Assembly (NCBI GenBank): GCA_963743275.1
Contig: CAVUPB010000008.1
Location: 434,001 to 498,000 of the forward strand
Length of the DNA: 64,000 bases
Source of the DNA: JALYLC01 sp963743275
GTDB taxonomy: Bacteria > Actinomycetota > Thermoleophilia > Gaiellales > JALYLC01
Direction of reading: 5' to 3'
Shown piece after piece: positions 26,065 through 34,037 of this stretch. The notes under the pieces were generated by a model, which saw only the letters and a list, made by a program, of their open reading frames with translations, was not told the DNA's origin and made no database searches. Position numbers and translations under genes: made by a program. Positions within the stretch are counted from its first letter, which is position 1. Each line of letters starts with the position of its first letter.

Positions 26065-26871
26065 TCAGGCCCCGGAGACATCCATGGCGGGTGCCTCGGG
26101 CCCGGCGGCCGATGCCGCTGGTGCGGGCGCGAGGGCGAAGTCCGTGCCGAGGCGGTAGGCACGCTCGAGGTATTCGAGCCGCGTTGCCTGATCGACGGCG
26201 CTGACGGCGTAGAAGTACACGTGCTCCGCCTCTCGCACGCCGGCCATCTTGAGGCCCCAGTCGCAGGTGATGGTGTCCATCGCCTGCTGCCACCCGTTCG
26301 CGTACTCGTCCTCGGTGAAGAACGTCGGTGTGATGACCAGGCCCTTCTGCTGGGTGAGCAGCGGAACCCGCCCCGAGAGCTGTCCGTTCCAGCCGTCGCG
26401 ATCGAGGGTGTAGGCGAAGCCATAGGCGAAGACCCGCTCGAACCATCCTTTGAGGATGGCCGGGAGGCCCATCCAGTAGACGGGTGCGATGAAGATCAAG
26501 CCGTCGGCACGCGCGACCTTCTCCTGATGCTTGCGAACGTCTCGCGGTGTTCGTCGTCCGAGCGCCCGGACGATCTCGCGATCGGTCTTTCGGGCCATCC
26601 AGCGCCTCGCGACGGCACGCCGCACCGGGCCGCCCGCCCGTGCGGGCAACGCGTGCTTGAGATCGGCCTGCGCGATCAGGTCGTCGGGCAGCGACTCGTG
26701 CATGAACTGGTTGTAGTCGCGGCTTCGGAAGACCGGGTCGAAGCGGCTCCGATGAAGGTCGATGACCTCGTGGGAGTGGCCCGCGTCATGAAGACCACTG
26801 ATGACTCGTTCGAGCACCGCGTGGCAGAACGAGCCGGAGTAGGGGTGCGCGTAGACAACGAGGACTCTCAC
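26065..26871 (-). CDS. Flavodoxin-fold NAD(P)H:quinone oxidoreductase family protein
   Basis: A 268-residue protein of the Flavodoxin_2 (NQO1/MdaB-like) family. LVVYAHPYSGSFCHAVLE at residues 4-21 is the FMN phosphate loop; ADGLIFIAPVYWMGLPAILK and GWFERVFAYGFAYTL build the flavin site. It reduces quinones by two electrons. GTG 26871 follows AAAGGA. The C-terminal 25 residues are Ala/Pro-rich. Base composition looks less GC-rich than its neighbours, and it sits against the REP-like repeats, so acquisition by transfer is possible; GC was not computed. Confidence 0.8.
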   Translation of the reverse strand: MRVLVVYAHPYSGSFCHAVLERVISGLHDAGHSHEVIDLHRSRFDPVFRSRDYNQFMHESLPDDLIAQADLKHALPARAGGPVRRAVARRWMARKTDREIVRALGRRTPRDVRKHQEKVARADGLIFIAPVYWMGLPAILKGWFERVFAYGFAYTLDRDGWNGQLSGRVPLLTQQKGLVITPTFFTEDEYANGWQQAMDTITCDWGLKMAGVREAEHVYFYAVSAVDQATRLEYLERAYRLGTDFALAPAPAASAAGPEAPAMDVSGA

Positions 26872-27051
26872 CGGAGGACATCCTTTCGCGGCGCTCGGGC
26901 TCCAGTGGACTGCGCGCGCTACCTGGGTCGCGCGACGTGACCGCTGGGTATCCATGAATAGAGCCAGACGCGCACGCCGCGTCCATCGGCGAACGCCCTT
27001 GGCCTCGATGCGGGTAAGTACCCGCCGGCTGGCCGACCCGGCGGTCGTAGA

Positions 27052-27071
27052 TGCGCCGCAAATGCGGCGCA
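27052..27071. terminator. Hairpin downstream of the DUF899 gene
   Basis: TGCGCCGCA and TGCGGCGCA pair perfectly (9 bp) around AA. It lies 8 bases beyond the DUF899 stop on the minus strand. There is no U-tract, so it may be a Rho-type or stabilising hairpin rather than a classic intrinsic terminator. Confidence 0.45.
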
Positions 27072-27078
27072 CAGACCC

Positions 27079-27777
27079 TCAGTCGTAGCTCAGGGCCGGG
27101 CCCCAGTCGGTGCCGCGGCCCTCGGGCGTGACGTCGAAGATCGCCCACAGCGGCCACATGAAGTCGACGTGGCGCGGGTGCTGGCCGGGTTCCATCGGGA
27201 TGTAGGCGAGCTCGCTCGTCCAGAAGTGGCGAATCTCACCGTCGCGGCGGGTGAAGACCGTCGCGATGGGGAGCTGATGGCCCTCCGGCGACTCCGTGTG
27301 GTAGTCGTTGTTGTAGGAGTTGAGCGCGGACGAGACGAGTCGCGCGTGCCGCCAGCCGCGGTCTTCGGCGTGCGCCCGGAACTCCTCGATCGGAGCCTTC
27401 GAGCAGGCGGCGAAGCTGATGCGCCGGGTGACGTGGGGAACCTCGCCGTCGACGGCGTCGATGATCGACGTGCAGCTCGGGCACGCGCGCCGGCCCGGCG
27501 CGAGCATGAAGCTGTAGAGGAAGAGCGTGTCGCTGCCTTCGTCGAAGAGCTGCGACAGGCGCACCCTGCGCGGCTGCCCCGCGGCCGAATCCCACTCCTC
27601 GAACGCGTAGTCGGTGACGATGCCGCCCGGCGGGAGCGCGCGCCGCTGCGCGGCGACCGACTCGATCTGCCGGCGCAGCTCGCGCTCGGCGGCCAGCAGG
27701 TCGTTGCGGGCCTGGCGGTACTCGCCGGATTCGCCGGGGAAGTGCAGATCGTGCAGCGGTGCCTGTGCGACGGACAT
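27079..27777 (-). CDS. DUF899 family thioredoxin-like protein
   Basis: A 232-residue protein of the DUF899 family, a thioredoxin-fold group of unknown function. It shows LFLYSFMLAPGRRACPSCTSIIDAV, where RACPSC gives a Cys-x-x-Cys pair, then FAACSKAPIEEFRAHAEDRGW, NDYHTESPEGHQLPIATVF and a C-terminal WPLWAIFDVTPEGRGTDW. The ATG at 27777 follows GGAGG. It is divergent from an ArsR/SRPBCC pair, a common neighbourhood for DUF899 genes in actinobacteria, and shares their 45-base promoter gap, so the ArsR-type regulator may control it too. Confidence 0.85.
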   Translation of the reverse strand: MSVAQAPLHDLHFPGESGEYRQARNDLLAAERELRRQIESVAAQRRALPPGGIVTDYAFEEWDSAAGQPRRVRLSQLFDEGSDTLFLYSFMLAPGRRACPSCTSIIDAVDGEVPHVTRRISFAACSKAPIEEFRAHAEDRGWRHARLVSSALNSYNNDYHTESPEGHQLPIATVFTRRDGEIRHFWTSELAYIPMEPGQHPRHVDFMWPLWAIFDVTPEGRGTDWGPALSYD

Positions 27778-27809
27778 CGGAGCGCCTCCAAGGTAGCCGG
27801 TCGAGGCGG

Positions 27810-27831
27810 TATAGTACACCATATGGCGTAC
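27810..27831 (+). promoter_or_regulatory. -10 box and near-perfect palindrome over the ArsR-family start codon
   Basis: TATAGT (27810-27815), five of six matches, predicts a start at 27822, one base before the ATG at 27823. The sequence GTACACCATATGGCGTAC (27814-27831) is palindromic but for one base pair and covers the start codon. A repressor bound here would block initiation directly, and the site also lies upstream of the divergent DUF899 gene. Confidence 0.65.
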
Positions 27832-28155
27832 AGTCCAAGCGCGCTCGATCTGAGCTTCGGCGCCCTCGCGCATCCCGCCCGGCGACGGCTCGTCGAGGTG
27901 CTTGCGCGCGGCTCGGCGTCGATCGGCGAGGCCTCGCACGGCCTCGGCCTCTCGAAGGCCGCGATCACCAAGCACGTGCGCGTGCTCGAGGACGCGGGCC
28001 TGATCGCGCGGGCGGTCGAGGGCCGCACGCATCGCCTCCGGCTCGTCGAGCCGCGTCTCCGGGCGCCGGCCGGCTGGCTCGAGGAGCAGCGCCGGATGTG
28101 GGAGGCGAAGCTGGATACGATCGAGGCGATGCTCGACGAGGAGCGCAGGCGATGA
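27823..28155 (+). CDS. ArsR-family transcriptional regulator (SRPBCC-linked)
   Basis: A 110-residue winged-helix protein with LSFGALAHPARRRLVEVLA and the recognition region GLSKAAITKHVRVLEDAGLI. It lacks the CxC metal motif, so it is unlikely to sense arsenic. Pairs of such regulators with AHSA1/SRPBCC proteins are common in soil actinobacteria. The start is nearly leaderless behind TATAGT. Its stop overlaps the SRPBCC start (ATGATG), so both are made together. The palindrome over the start codon suggests autoregulation. Confidence 0.88.
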   Translation: MAYSPSALDLSFGALAHPARRRLVEVLARGSASIGEASHGLGLSKAAITKHVRVLEDAGLIARAVEGRTHRLRLVEPRLRAPAGWLEEQRRMWEAKLDTIEAMLDEERRR

Positions 28156-28610
28156 TGGACGAGTCGCTCGTCGTGCGCGTCGAGCGCGTGCTCGACGCGC
28201 CGCCCGCGCGCATCTTCGCCGCCTGGACGGACCCGGAGGTGCTGCGGCGCTGGTGGGCGGCCGAGCCCGACTGGACGACGCCCGTGGCCGAGACCGACGT
28301 GCGCGTCGGCGGCGGCTACCGCCTGGCCATGCAGGACTCAGGCGGTGCGCTGCACACGATGACCGGCGAGTACCTCGAGGTCGACCCGCCCCGCCGGCTC
28401 GTGTACACCTGGCGGCGGCAGCCGCGTGCGGACGACGCAGGAGGCCCGGACTTCTCGGTCGTCAGCGTCGACTTCATCGCCGAGGGAGCGGCGACGCGGG
28501 TCGTGCTCGAGGAGCGCGGCTTCCGCGATGCCGACGAGCGCGCATCGCACGAGCGCGGCTGGGCCGGCTGCCTCGACAACCTCGAGCGGCGGGTCGTCGC
28601 CGCCGCCTGA
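28152..28610 (+). CDS. SRPBCC (AHSA1-like) domain protein
   Basis: A 152-residue START-fold protein with VERVLDAPPARIFAAWTDPE, WWAAEPDWTTPV, VGGGYRLAM, and the C-terminal helix HERGWAGCLDNLERRV typical of the AHSA1/activator of Hsp90 homologue-1 group. These proteins bind small hydrophobic ligands. It is translationally coupled to the ArsR-family regulator and may provide its ligand or respond to it. It ends 27 bases before the converging alkyltransferase gene. Confidence 0.87.
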   Translation: MMDESLVVRVERVLDAPPARIFAAWTDPEVLRRWWAAEPDWTTPVAETDVRVGGGYRLAMQDSGGALHTMTGEYLEVDPPRRLVYTWRRQPRADDAGGPDFSVVSVDFIAEGAATRVVLEERGFRDADERASHERGWAGCLDNLERRVVAAA

Positions 28611-28637
28611 CGCAGGCGCTCCTACCGAGACGGGCCC

Positions 28638-29159
28638 CTAGAGCAGCGTGAGCTGGCGATCGCCGCACTCGGCCATGACGCCGAGCGCGGCCGGGCCTCG
28701 CCGCTCGAGCCCGAGCAGCGCGCGCTTGCGGTGGAGGCCTCCGCCGTAGCCCGTGAGTGCGCCACCGGCTCCCAGCACGCGATGGCACGGGATGACGATG
28801 GGAATCGGCGTACGGCCGACGGCCGCGGCGACCCCGCGCACGATGTCGGGCCTGCCGACCGCGCGGGCGAGCTCGCCGTAGGTCACCGTCGTCCCGTACG
28901 GGATCTCGAGCAGCTGCCCCCAGACGCGCTCCTGGAATGCGCTCCCCGCGAAGTCCAGCGCGAGCTCGAAGCTCCGCCGCTCGCCGGCGAAGTACTGGTC
29001 GAGCTGCTCGACGACCCCGGCGAGCGCCTCCGGGTCGCGGTCGCGCGCGGCGAGCGCCGGCGCGTCCGCCGGGAATGCGAGGCCGGTCAGACCGCCCTCG
29101 CCCATGGTCAGCGTGAGGTCGCCGAGCGGGCTCTCGTAGACGTCCCAGACGTCGCTCAT
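28638..29159 (-). CDS. ogt: Methylated-DNA-protein-cysteine methyltransferase (first copy)
   Basis: A 173-residue alkylguanine-DNA alkyltransferase. The acceptor cysteine lies in IPIVIPCHRVLGAGGALTGY; FQERVWGQLLEIPYGTTVTY and ARAVGRPDIVRGVAAAVGR form the DNA-binding helix region with the Arg finger. It removes methyl groups from O6-methylguanine and is consumed in doing so. It overlaps the next copy by ATGA, and is last in the ECF sigma operon, implying alkylation-induced expression. Confidence 0.92.
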   Translation of the reverse strand: MSDVWDVYESPLGDLTLTMGEGGLTGLAFPADAPALAARDRDPEALAGVVEQLDQYFAGERRSFELALDFAGSAFQERVWGQLLEIPYGTTVTYGELARAVGRPDIVRGVAAAVGRTPIPIVIPCHRVLGAGGALTGYGGGLHRKRALLGLERRGPAALGVMAECGDRQLTLL

Positions 29160-29776
29160 GCCACGCCCTCGAGGTGCAGCAGCTGCGCCTTCGCCGCCTG
29201 GCCGCCGCGGTACTGGCCGAGCCCGCCGCCGGTGCGCAGCACGCGGTGGCAGGGAACGACGATCGGGAGCGGGTTGGTCGCGAGCGCCGAGCCCGCGGCG
29301 CGCACCGCGCCGGGGCTGCCGGCGCGGGTGGCGACGTCGCGGTACGACGCCGTCTGGCCGTAGGGGATCGCCTCCGTCGCGCGCAGCACCTCGCGCCGGA
29401 AGCCGGTCGCCAGGCGCCAGTCGAGCGGGATGTCGAAGCTGCGCCGGTCGTGCCCGAAGTACTCGTCGAGCTGGCGGCGCGTCTGCACGAGCGCCTCGCG
29501 CGAGGCGTGCAGCACGCGCGGCGAGATGCGCTCGGCGAGCTGCTGGAGCACGCCCGCCTCGTCCTCGGACGGCAGGCCGATGCGAACGAGACCTTCGCGG
29601 GTGGCGCCGACGATGATCGTGCCGAGCGGCGTCTCGTGGTGCTCGAAGGCCACGTCGATCAGCCCCGAGCGCTCGGCCTCGCCCGCGAGTTCGCGGCGGA
29701 GCCGCTGCCAGGTCGCGGGGGCCGGTGCCTGCGCATCGCGCAGGGCGGCTTCCAGGTTCGTGTTCTCGTTGCTCAT
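29156..29776 (-). CDS. Methylated-DNA-protein-cysteine methyltransferase (second copy)
   Basis: A 206-residue protein whose last 150 residues match alkylguanine transferases: GFRREVLRATEAIPYGQTAS, YRDVATRAGSPGAVRAAGSA and the acceptor cysteine in LPIVVPCHRVLRTGGGLGQY. The first 40 residues are extra and helical (EAALRDAQAPAPATWQRLRR). The ATG at 29776 gives MSNENTNLEAAL; an in-frame ATG lies 15 bases upstream. It differs clearly from the neighbouring copy, so this is not a recent duplication; the two may prefer different adducts. Confidence 0.9.
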   Translation of the reverse strand: MSNENTNLEAALRDAQAPAPATWQRLRRELAGEAERSGLIDVAFEHHETPLGTIIVGATREGLVRIGLPSEDEAGVLQQLAERISPRVLHASREALVQTRRQLDEYFGHDRRSFDIPLDWRLATGFRREVLRATEAIPYGQTASYRDVATRAGSPGAVRAAGSALATNPLPIVVPCHRVLRTGGGLGQYRGGQAAKAQLLHLEGVA

Positions 29777-29812
29777 GCTGTGTGGACGCATCCGGAAGGG
29801 CGATTCGTGAGG

Positions 29813-30550
29813 TCAGCGCGCATCGTGGAAGATGATCCCGAGCGCCGTGCGCGACCCGCGCGCGATCGTGCTCACGCCATGGCGCAGGCCGACCTTGTAG
29901 TAGCCGCGCGCGCCCTGCTGCGGGCGGTGGTGGGTCGGGAAGATCACGAACGCGCCGCGCGGGGCGGCCACGACGTGGGCGCGGCTCTGCGCGCGCGGGC
30001 GCTGCTCGAGCAGCACGAACTCGCCGCCCTCGTAGTCGACGAGGGGCTCGGAGAGCACGGTCAGGACCTGGAACGGGAAGAAGACGTCGCCGTAGAGATC
30101 CTGGTGGAGTGCGTTCCAATCGCCCTCGCCGTAGCGCAGGATGAGCGGCGTGGGGCGCTCCTGCCCGGCCGCGCGGCAGCGCTCGATCAGCTCGTCGTGT
30201 GCGAGCGGGAACGCGTCCGCGGCGCCGCCGAGGAGCGCCGACCACGCGTTGGCGATCGGTGCGAGGTGGCCGTAGAACGACGTCCGCAGCTCGCCGATCG
30301 CATCGGGCAGCGGGTGGTCGAAGTAGCGGTAGCGGCCGTCGCCGAAGCGGTAGCGCGCCATCTCGATGGTCGAGCGGAAGCGGCCCTCGTCGAACAGATC
30401 GGCGAGCACGCGGCACTCGGCCTCGCTCAGGACGGGCTCGCTCACCGCGAATCCGCGCCCGTCGAGTTGCGCCGTCAGCCTGTCCCAGTCGAGCGCGTCG
30501 ACGCGCGCCGCCAGCGCCGTGCCCGGCGGGGTCTCGATCTGCGTGCTCAT
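29813..30550 (-). CDS. 2OG-Fe(II) dioxygenase, likely alkylation-repair associated
   Basis: A 245-residue prolyl-hydroxylase-fold dioxygenase. Iron ligands are His and Asp in WNALHQDLYGDVFFPF and His in VGLRHGVSTIARG; the oxoglutarate-binding arginine is in GSRTALGIIFHDAR. GRFRSTIEMARYRFGDGRYR and GGEFVLLEQRPRAQSR are the other conserved parts. It is not a typical AlkB by sequence, but its place between an ECF sigma factor and two alkylguanine transferases argues for oxidative removal of alkyl lesions. Its start overlaps the sigma-factor stop (ATGA). Confidence 0.83.
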   Translation of the reverse strand: MSTQIETPPGTALAARVDALDWDRLTAQLDGRGFAVSEPVLSEAECRVLADLFDEGRFRSTIEMARYRFGDGRYRYFDHPLPDAIGELRTSFYGHLAPIANAWSALLGGAADAFPLAHDELIERCRAAGQERPTPLILRYGEGDWNALHQDLYGDVFFPFQVLTVLSEPLVDYEGGEFVLLEQRPRAQSRAHVVAAPRGAFVIFPTHHRPQQGARGYYKVGLRHGVSTIARGSRTALGIIFHDAR

Positions 30551-31047
30551 GTCGTCCCTTCGGTTGCCGGCCCGAGGTGGGCGCGCAGGCGCCCGAGACC
30601 CTCGAACACGTTGCGCCGGGCCGCCGCCTCGCTCGTCCCCATGACCTCGGCGATCTCGCCGTGCGACAGGTCTCCGAGGTAGCGAAGCGCGACGGCCGTG
30701 CGCTGCTTTGCAGGAAGTGAGCGCACGAGCCGCCAGATGCCGTCGTCCCGCGCGGGGGCGTCGCCGCCGCCGGCGAGCTGCTCGAGGTCGGCCACGGGCT
30801 CCGGCGCGCGCACGCGCGCCCGCTGCTCGTCGACCGCCTTGCGGGCCGCGATCGAGAACAGCCACGAGCGGATGGCCGCCGCGTCGCGCACCTGGTCGTA
30901 GGCGCGCAGCGCCGCCAGCATCGTCTCCTGGAAGCAGTCCTCGCCGCGCTCGCTGCCCGCCTGCGCCATGCAGAAACGGAAGACGGCGTGCCCGTGCTCC
31001 TCGATGACCCGCTCGAACGGCGGCAGGTGCTGGCTGCGCACGCTCAC
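30547..31047 (-). CDS. ECF-type RNA polymerase sigma factor
   Basis: A 166-residue sigma-70-family protein with region 2 (ERVIEEHGHAVFRFCMAQ, DCFQETMLAALRAYDQV, IRSWLFSIAARKAVDEQR) and region 4 (LPAKQRTAVALRYLGDLS, HGEIAEVMGTSEAAARRNVF). No anti-sigma factor gene is adjacent; the next gene in the operon, overlapping by 4 bases, encodes a 2OG dioxygenase. Several cysteines are present, including CFQ in region 2. It presumably drives its own alkylation-repair operon, an alternative to Ada. The GTG start at 31047 gives a normal-length N-terminus. Confidence 0.88.
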   Translation of the reverse strand: MSVRSQHLPPFERVIEEHGHAVFRFCMAQAGSERGEDCFQETMLAALRAYDQVRDAAAIRSWLFSIAARKAVDEQRARVRAPEPVADLEQLAGGGDAPARDDGIWRLVRSLPAKQRTAVALRYLGDLSHGEIAEVMGTSEAAARRNVFEGLGRLRAHLGPATEGTT

Positions 31048-31088
31048 CTCAGCTAGACGCGCCGGCCGGCGATTGCGTGAGATGAGAT

Positions 31089-33140
31089 CTACGCGAGCTC
31101 GATCTCGACGCGGTTGTCGTGGAACGTCGGGCTGCCACCGAGATCGGCGTCGCGCTCGGGGATCGTCACGTTGACGTGCTCACCGGGCCCGAGCAGCTGC
31201 GGCCACTGCTGCTTGTAGGTGAACGCGACGCCGGGCTGCGCGGCGTCGTCGACGACCGCCTCGGCGCTGAAGGCGCCGCGGTCGTTGCGCACGCGCACGC
31301 GCGCGCCGCTCGCGATGCCGCGGTCGTCCGCGTCGCGCGGGTGCAGGTGCACGCGCGGCGGGCCGAGGCGGCCGCGATGCCACGGCAGCGAGGCGAACGT
31401 CGAGTTGAGCACGTGGCGCGAGGCGGGGGAGAGCAGCGCGAGCGGGTAGCGCTGCGCGAGCTCCGCGTCCTCGAGCTCGTGCGGCGGCACGTAGCCGACG
31501 AGCGGATCCGCGCCCTGCTCGGCGAGCTCCGGCGCGAGGAACCGCAGCTTGCCGCTCGGCGTCGGGAAGCCGCCGTCGGCGAAGCGCGCGAGGCCGGGGA
31601 CCGTCACGCGCAGCGCGCCCTCGTCGCGCAGCCGCTCGAACGTGATGCCGGCCTCCCGCGCGGCGTCGCAGTCGAGCACGTCGCGCGCCACGTCCTCGTC
31701 GGACTCCTGCAGGCGCGGGTGGTCGAGGCCGAGCCGGCGCGCGAGGCGGCGGAAGATCTCGCTGTTCGGGAGCGCCTCGCCCGGCGGGCGCGACGCCGGC
31801 AGGTTGAGCGTCACGTAGTGGTGCCCGTAGGAGTTGTGGAGGTCGAGGTGCTCGGGCTGCATCGTCGCCGGGAGGACGATGTCGGCATAGAGCGCGGTGT
31901 CGGTCAGGCGCTGCTCGAGGACGACGGTGAAGAGGTCCTCGCGCGCGAGGCCGGCGTGCACGCGCGTGTGGTCGGGGTTGCTCGCGGCGGGGTTGGCGTC
32001 GAAGACGACGAGCGCGGCCACCGGCGGGTCGTCGGTCTGCGTGAGCGCCTCGCCGAGGCGCGACATGTTGATCGTCCGGGCCGGCGGCGCGGGGAGGTCG
32101 GCCGGCACGTCGACGCGGCCGGCGTCGATGCCGCCGAAATGCGCGCCGCTCATGCACAGGAGCCCGCCGCCGACGTGGCGGAAGTCGCCCGTCAGCGCGG
32201 GCAGTGCCAGGATCGCGCGCATCGCCGCGCCGGCGCCGCCGTGGCGTTGCAGGCCGAGGCCGAGCCGGATGGCGGTCGGCCGCGTGTGTGCGAAGCGGCG
32301 CCCCAGCGCGAGCACGCGCTCGGCCGGGAGGCCGCACGTCTCGGCCGCGCGCTCGACCGGCCACTCGGCCAGGCGCGCCTCGAGCTCGGGCCAGCCCTCG
32401 CAGCAGCGCGCCAGCCAGTCGCGGTCCTCCGCGCCCTCGTCGAGCACGACCCGCATCAGCCCGAGCGCGAGCGCGGCGTCGGTGCCCGGGCGCGGCGCGA
32501 GGTGCTCGTCGCAGCGCTGCGCGGTGTCGGTGCGCAGCGGGTCGATGGCGACCACGTGCGCGCCGCGCCGCTGCGCCGCGAGCACGAAGCGCCACTGGTG
32601 GAGGTTCGTCGAGAGCAGGTTCGCGCCCCACAGGATCACGAGCCGGGCGTGCTCGAAGTCCTCGGGGTCCATGCCGACGGACCCGCCGTAGGTCGAGCGC
32701 AGCGCGGCGCCCGCCGCGGCCGTGCAGATCGTCGTCTTGAGGCGCGAGGCGCCGAGCGCCGCGAACAGGCGCGGGCCCATGATCCAGCCCTGCACCATGC
32801 CCTCGGTACCGGCGAAGTAGTACGGCAGCACGGACTCGGGCCCGTGCCGCTCGATCGCGGCGCGCAGGCCCGCGGCGGTCGCGTCGAGCGCCTCGTCCCA
32901 GCTGATCTGCTCGAACGCGCCCTCGCCCTTCGCGCCCGTGCGGCGCAGCGGGTGGGTCAGCCGGCCGGGGCCGTTGACGGCGTCGAGGTAGCGGTTGACC
33001 TTGGGGCAGAGCGCGCCGTGCGTGAACGGATGCGCGCGGTCGCCGCGCAGGCCGACGGCGCGGCCGTCCTCGACGTCGACGAGCCACGAGCAGGTGTCCG
33101 GGCAGTCCAGTGGGCAGGCGCCGCGCACGGTGGTCCGCAT
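31089..33140 (-). CDS. Molybdopterin oxidoreductase (DMSO-reductase family, cytosolic)
   Basis: A 683-residue enzyme with an N-terminal 4Fe-4S motif CPLDCPDTC and a fourth cysteine in THGALCPKVNRYLDA, then the bis-MGD domains. The likely molybdenum ligand is the cysteine in LKTTICTAAAGAALRSTYGG. RLVILWGANLLSTNLHQWRF and IVLPATMQPEHLDLHNSYGH are typical. No twin-arginine signal is seen, so it acts in the cytosol, and no partner subunit is next to it. Family members include formate dehydrogenase-like and uncharacterised reductases; the substrate cannot be assigned. TACACT at 33153-33148 suggests a near-leaderless start. Confidence 0.87.
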   Translation of the reverse strand: MRTTVRGACPLDCPDTCSWLVDVEDGRAVGLRGDRAHPFTHGALCPKVNRYLDAVNGPGRLTHPLRRTGAKGEGAFEQISWDEALDATAAGLRAAIERHGPESVLPYYFAGTEGMVQGWIMGPRLFAALGASRLKTTICTAAAGAALRSTYGGSVGMDPEDFEHARLVILWGANLLSTNLHQWRFVLAAQRRGAHVVAIDPLRTDTAQRCDEHLAPRPGTDAALALGLMRVVLDEGAEDRDWLARCCEGWPELEARLAEWPVERAAETCGLPAERVLALGRRFAHTRPTAIRLGLGLQRHGGAGAAMRAILALPALTGDFRHVGGGLLCMSGAHFGGIDAGRVDVPADLPAPPARTINMSRLGEALTQTDDPPVAALVVFDANPAASNPDHTRVHAGLAREDLFTVVLEQRLTDTALYADIVLPATMQPEHLDLHNSYGHHYVTLNLPASRPPGEALPNSEIFRRLARRLGLDHPRLQESDEDVARDVLDCDAAREAGITFERLRDEGALRVTVPGLARFADGGFPTPSGKLRFLAPELAEQGADPLVGYVPPHELEDAELAQRYPLALLSPASRHVLNSTFASLPWHRGRLGPPRVHLHPRDADDRGIASGARVRVRNDRGAFSAEAVVDDAAQPGVAFTYKQQWPQLLGPGEHVNVTIPERDADLGGSPTFHDNRVEIELA

Positions 33141-33215
33141 GGCGCCGAGTGTACGTGCTGCGAGGCGGCCCCTGGCTGCCCGCCCGGACTCTCGCCCCTA
33201 CAGGGATCGACCCTA

Positions 33216-33299
33216 TGCGCTGGAGAGGACTTGAACCTCCACGACCCAAAGGCCACTAGGCCCTCAACCTAGCGCGTCTACCAATTCCGCCACCAGCGC
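33216..33299 (-). tRNA. tRNA-Leu (GAG)
   Basis: An 84-base class II tRNA on the minus strand. The acceptor arms GCGCTGG and CCAGCGC pair fully, the T arm GGAGGTTCAAGTCCTCT contains TTCAA, and the anticodon arm CTAGG-TTGAGGG-CCTAG gives anticodon GAG (33265-33263). A long variable arm follows, as expected for leucine. The D arm carries GGCGGAATTGGTAGAC. The 3' CCA is not encoded. Confidence 0.95.
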
Positions 33300-33344
33300 G
33301 TGACCGGGGGCCATGCTAGCCGAGACCTCGCGGCCATGCCACCC

Positions 33345-33388
33345 TTGACCCCGTCCGCCCCGGGGTCTACAGTACGAACATGCGTTCG
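33345..33388 (+). promoter_or_regulatory. lexA promoter with SOS box over the start codon
   Basis: TTGACC (33345-33350) and TACAGT (33368-33373) are separated by 17 bases, and the predicted start, 33380, is the A of the lexA ATG. The SOS box CGAACATGCGTTCG (33375-33388) fits the actinobacterial CGAAC-N4-GTTCG consensus and has the ATG inside its centre. LexA would thus sit on the transcription start and initiation codon of its own gene. Confidence 0.88.
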
Positions 33389-34030
33389 ATTCCCGAAGCC
33401 CCCGCCGCGCAACTCACGACGCGCCAGCGCGAGATTCTCGCGTTCGTCAACGACCACTCCGCACAACACGGCTACCCGCCGACCGTGCGTGAGATCGGCA
33501 CCGCCGTCGGACTCACCTCGTCCTCGACGGTGCACGCGCACCTCGCGAACCTGGAGCGTCTCGGGCTGCTGCGCCGCGATCCCGCCAAGCCGCGGGCGCT
33601 CAATCTCGTCGGGCGCTCGACCAAGGCGCCGCCCGCGCAGGAGACGGCGGGCATCCGCATGCTGCCGCTGCTCGGGCAGATCGCCGCGGGCGCGCCGCTG
33701 CTCGCGGAGGGTCATGTCGAGGAGCTCCTGCCCGTGCCCGAGCTGCTGACGGCCTCGGGCGAGAACTTCCTGCTGCGCGTACGCGGCGAGTCGATGATCG
33801 ACGACGGCATCCACGACGGCGACTACGTCGTCGTCCGCCGGCAGGAGACGGCCGAGAACGGCGAGATCATCGCCGCGCTCGTCGACGGCGGCGAGGCGAC
33901 CGTCAAGCGGATCTACCGCGAGGACGGCCGCATCCGCCTCCAGCCCGCGAACGCCTCGATGGCCCCGATCTACGCCGACGACGTCGTGGTGCTCGGTCGC
34001 ATCGTCGGTGTTTTCCGGAGGATCCCGTAG
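33380..34030 (+). CDS. lexA: SOS repressor LexA
   Basis: A 216-residue repressor-protease. The N-terminal winged helix has TTRQREILAFVNDHSAQHGY and GLTSSSTVHAHLANLERLGL; the self-cleavage site is Ala103-Gly104 in QIAAGAPLL; the catalytic dyad is Ser138 (RGESM) and Lys176 (TVKRIY). On DNA damage, RecA filaments trigger cleavage and induce the SOS genes. The mRNA is predicted to be leaderless, with the SOS box covering the ATG, giving direct autorepression. The following zinc-ribbon gene starts 7 bases after its stop and may be co-induced. Confidence 0.97.
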   Translation: MRSIPEAPAAQLTTRQREILAFVNDHSAQHGYPPTVREIGTAVGLTSSSTVHAHLANLERLGLLRRDPAKPRALNLVGRSTKAPPAQETAGIRMLPLLGQIAAGAPLLAEGHVEELLPVPELLTASGENFLLRVRGESMIDDGIHDGDYVVVRRQETAENGEIIAALVDGGEATVKRIYREDGRIRLQPANASMAPIYADDVVVLGRIVGVFRRIP

Positions 34031-34037
34031 GGAACAC

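Noticed and set aside
31089..33140. Assignment as formate dehydrogenase
   Set aside because: No partner subunits, maturation genes or selenocysteine context were seen; only family membership is supported.
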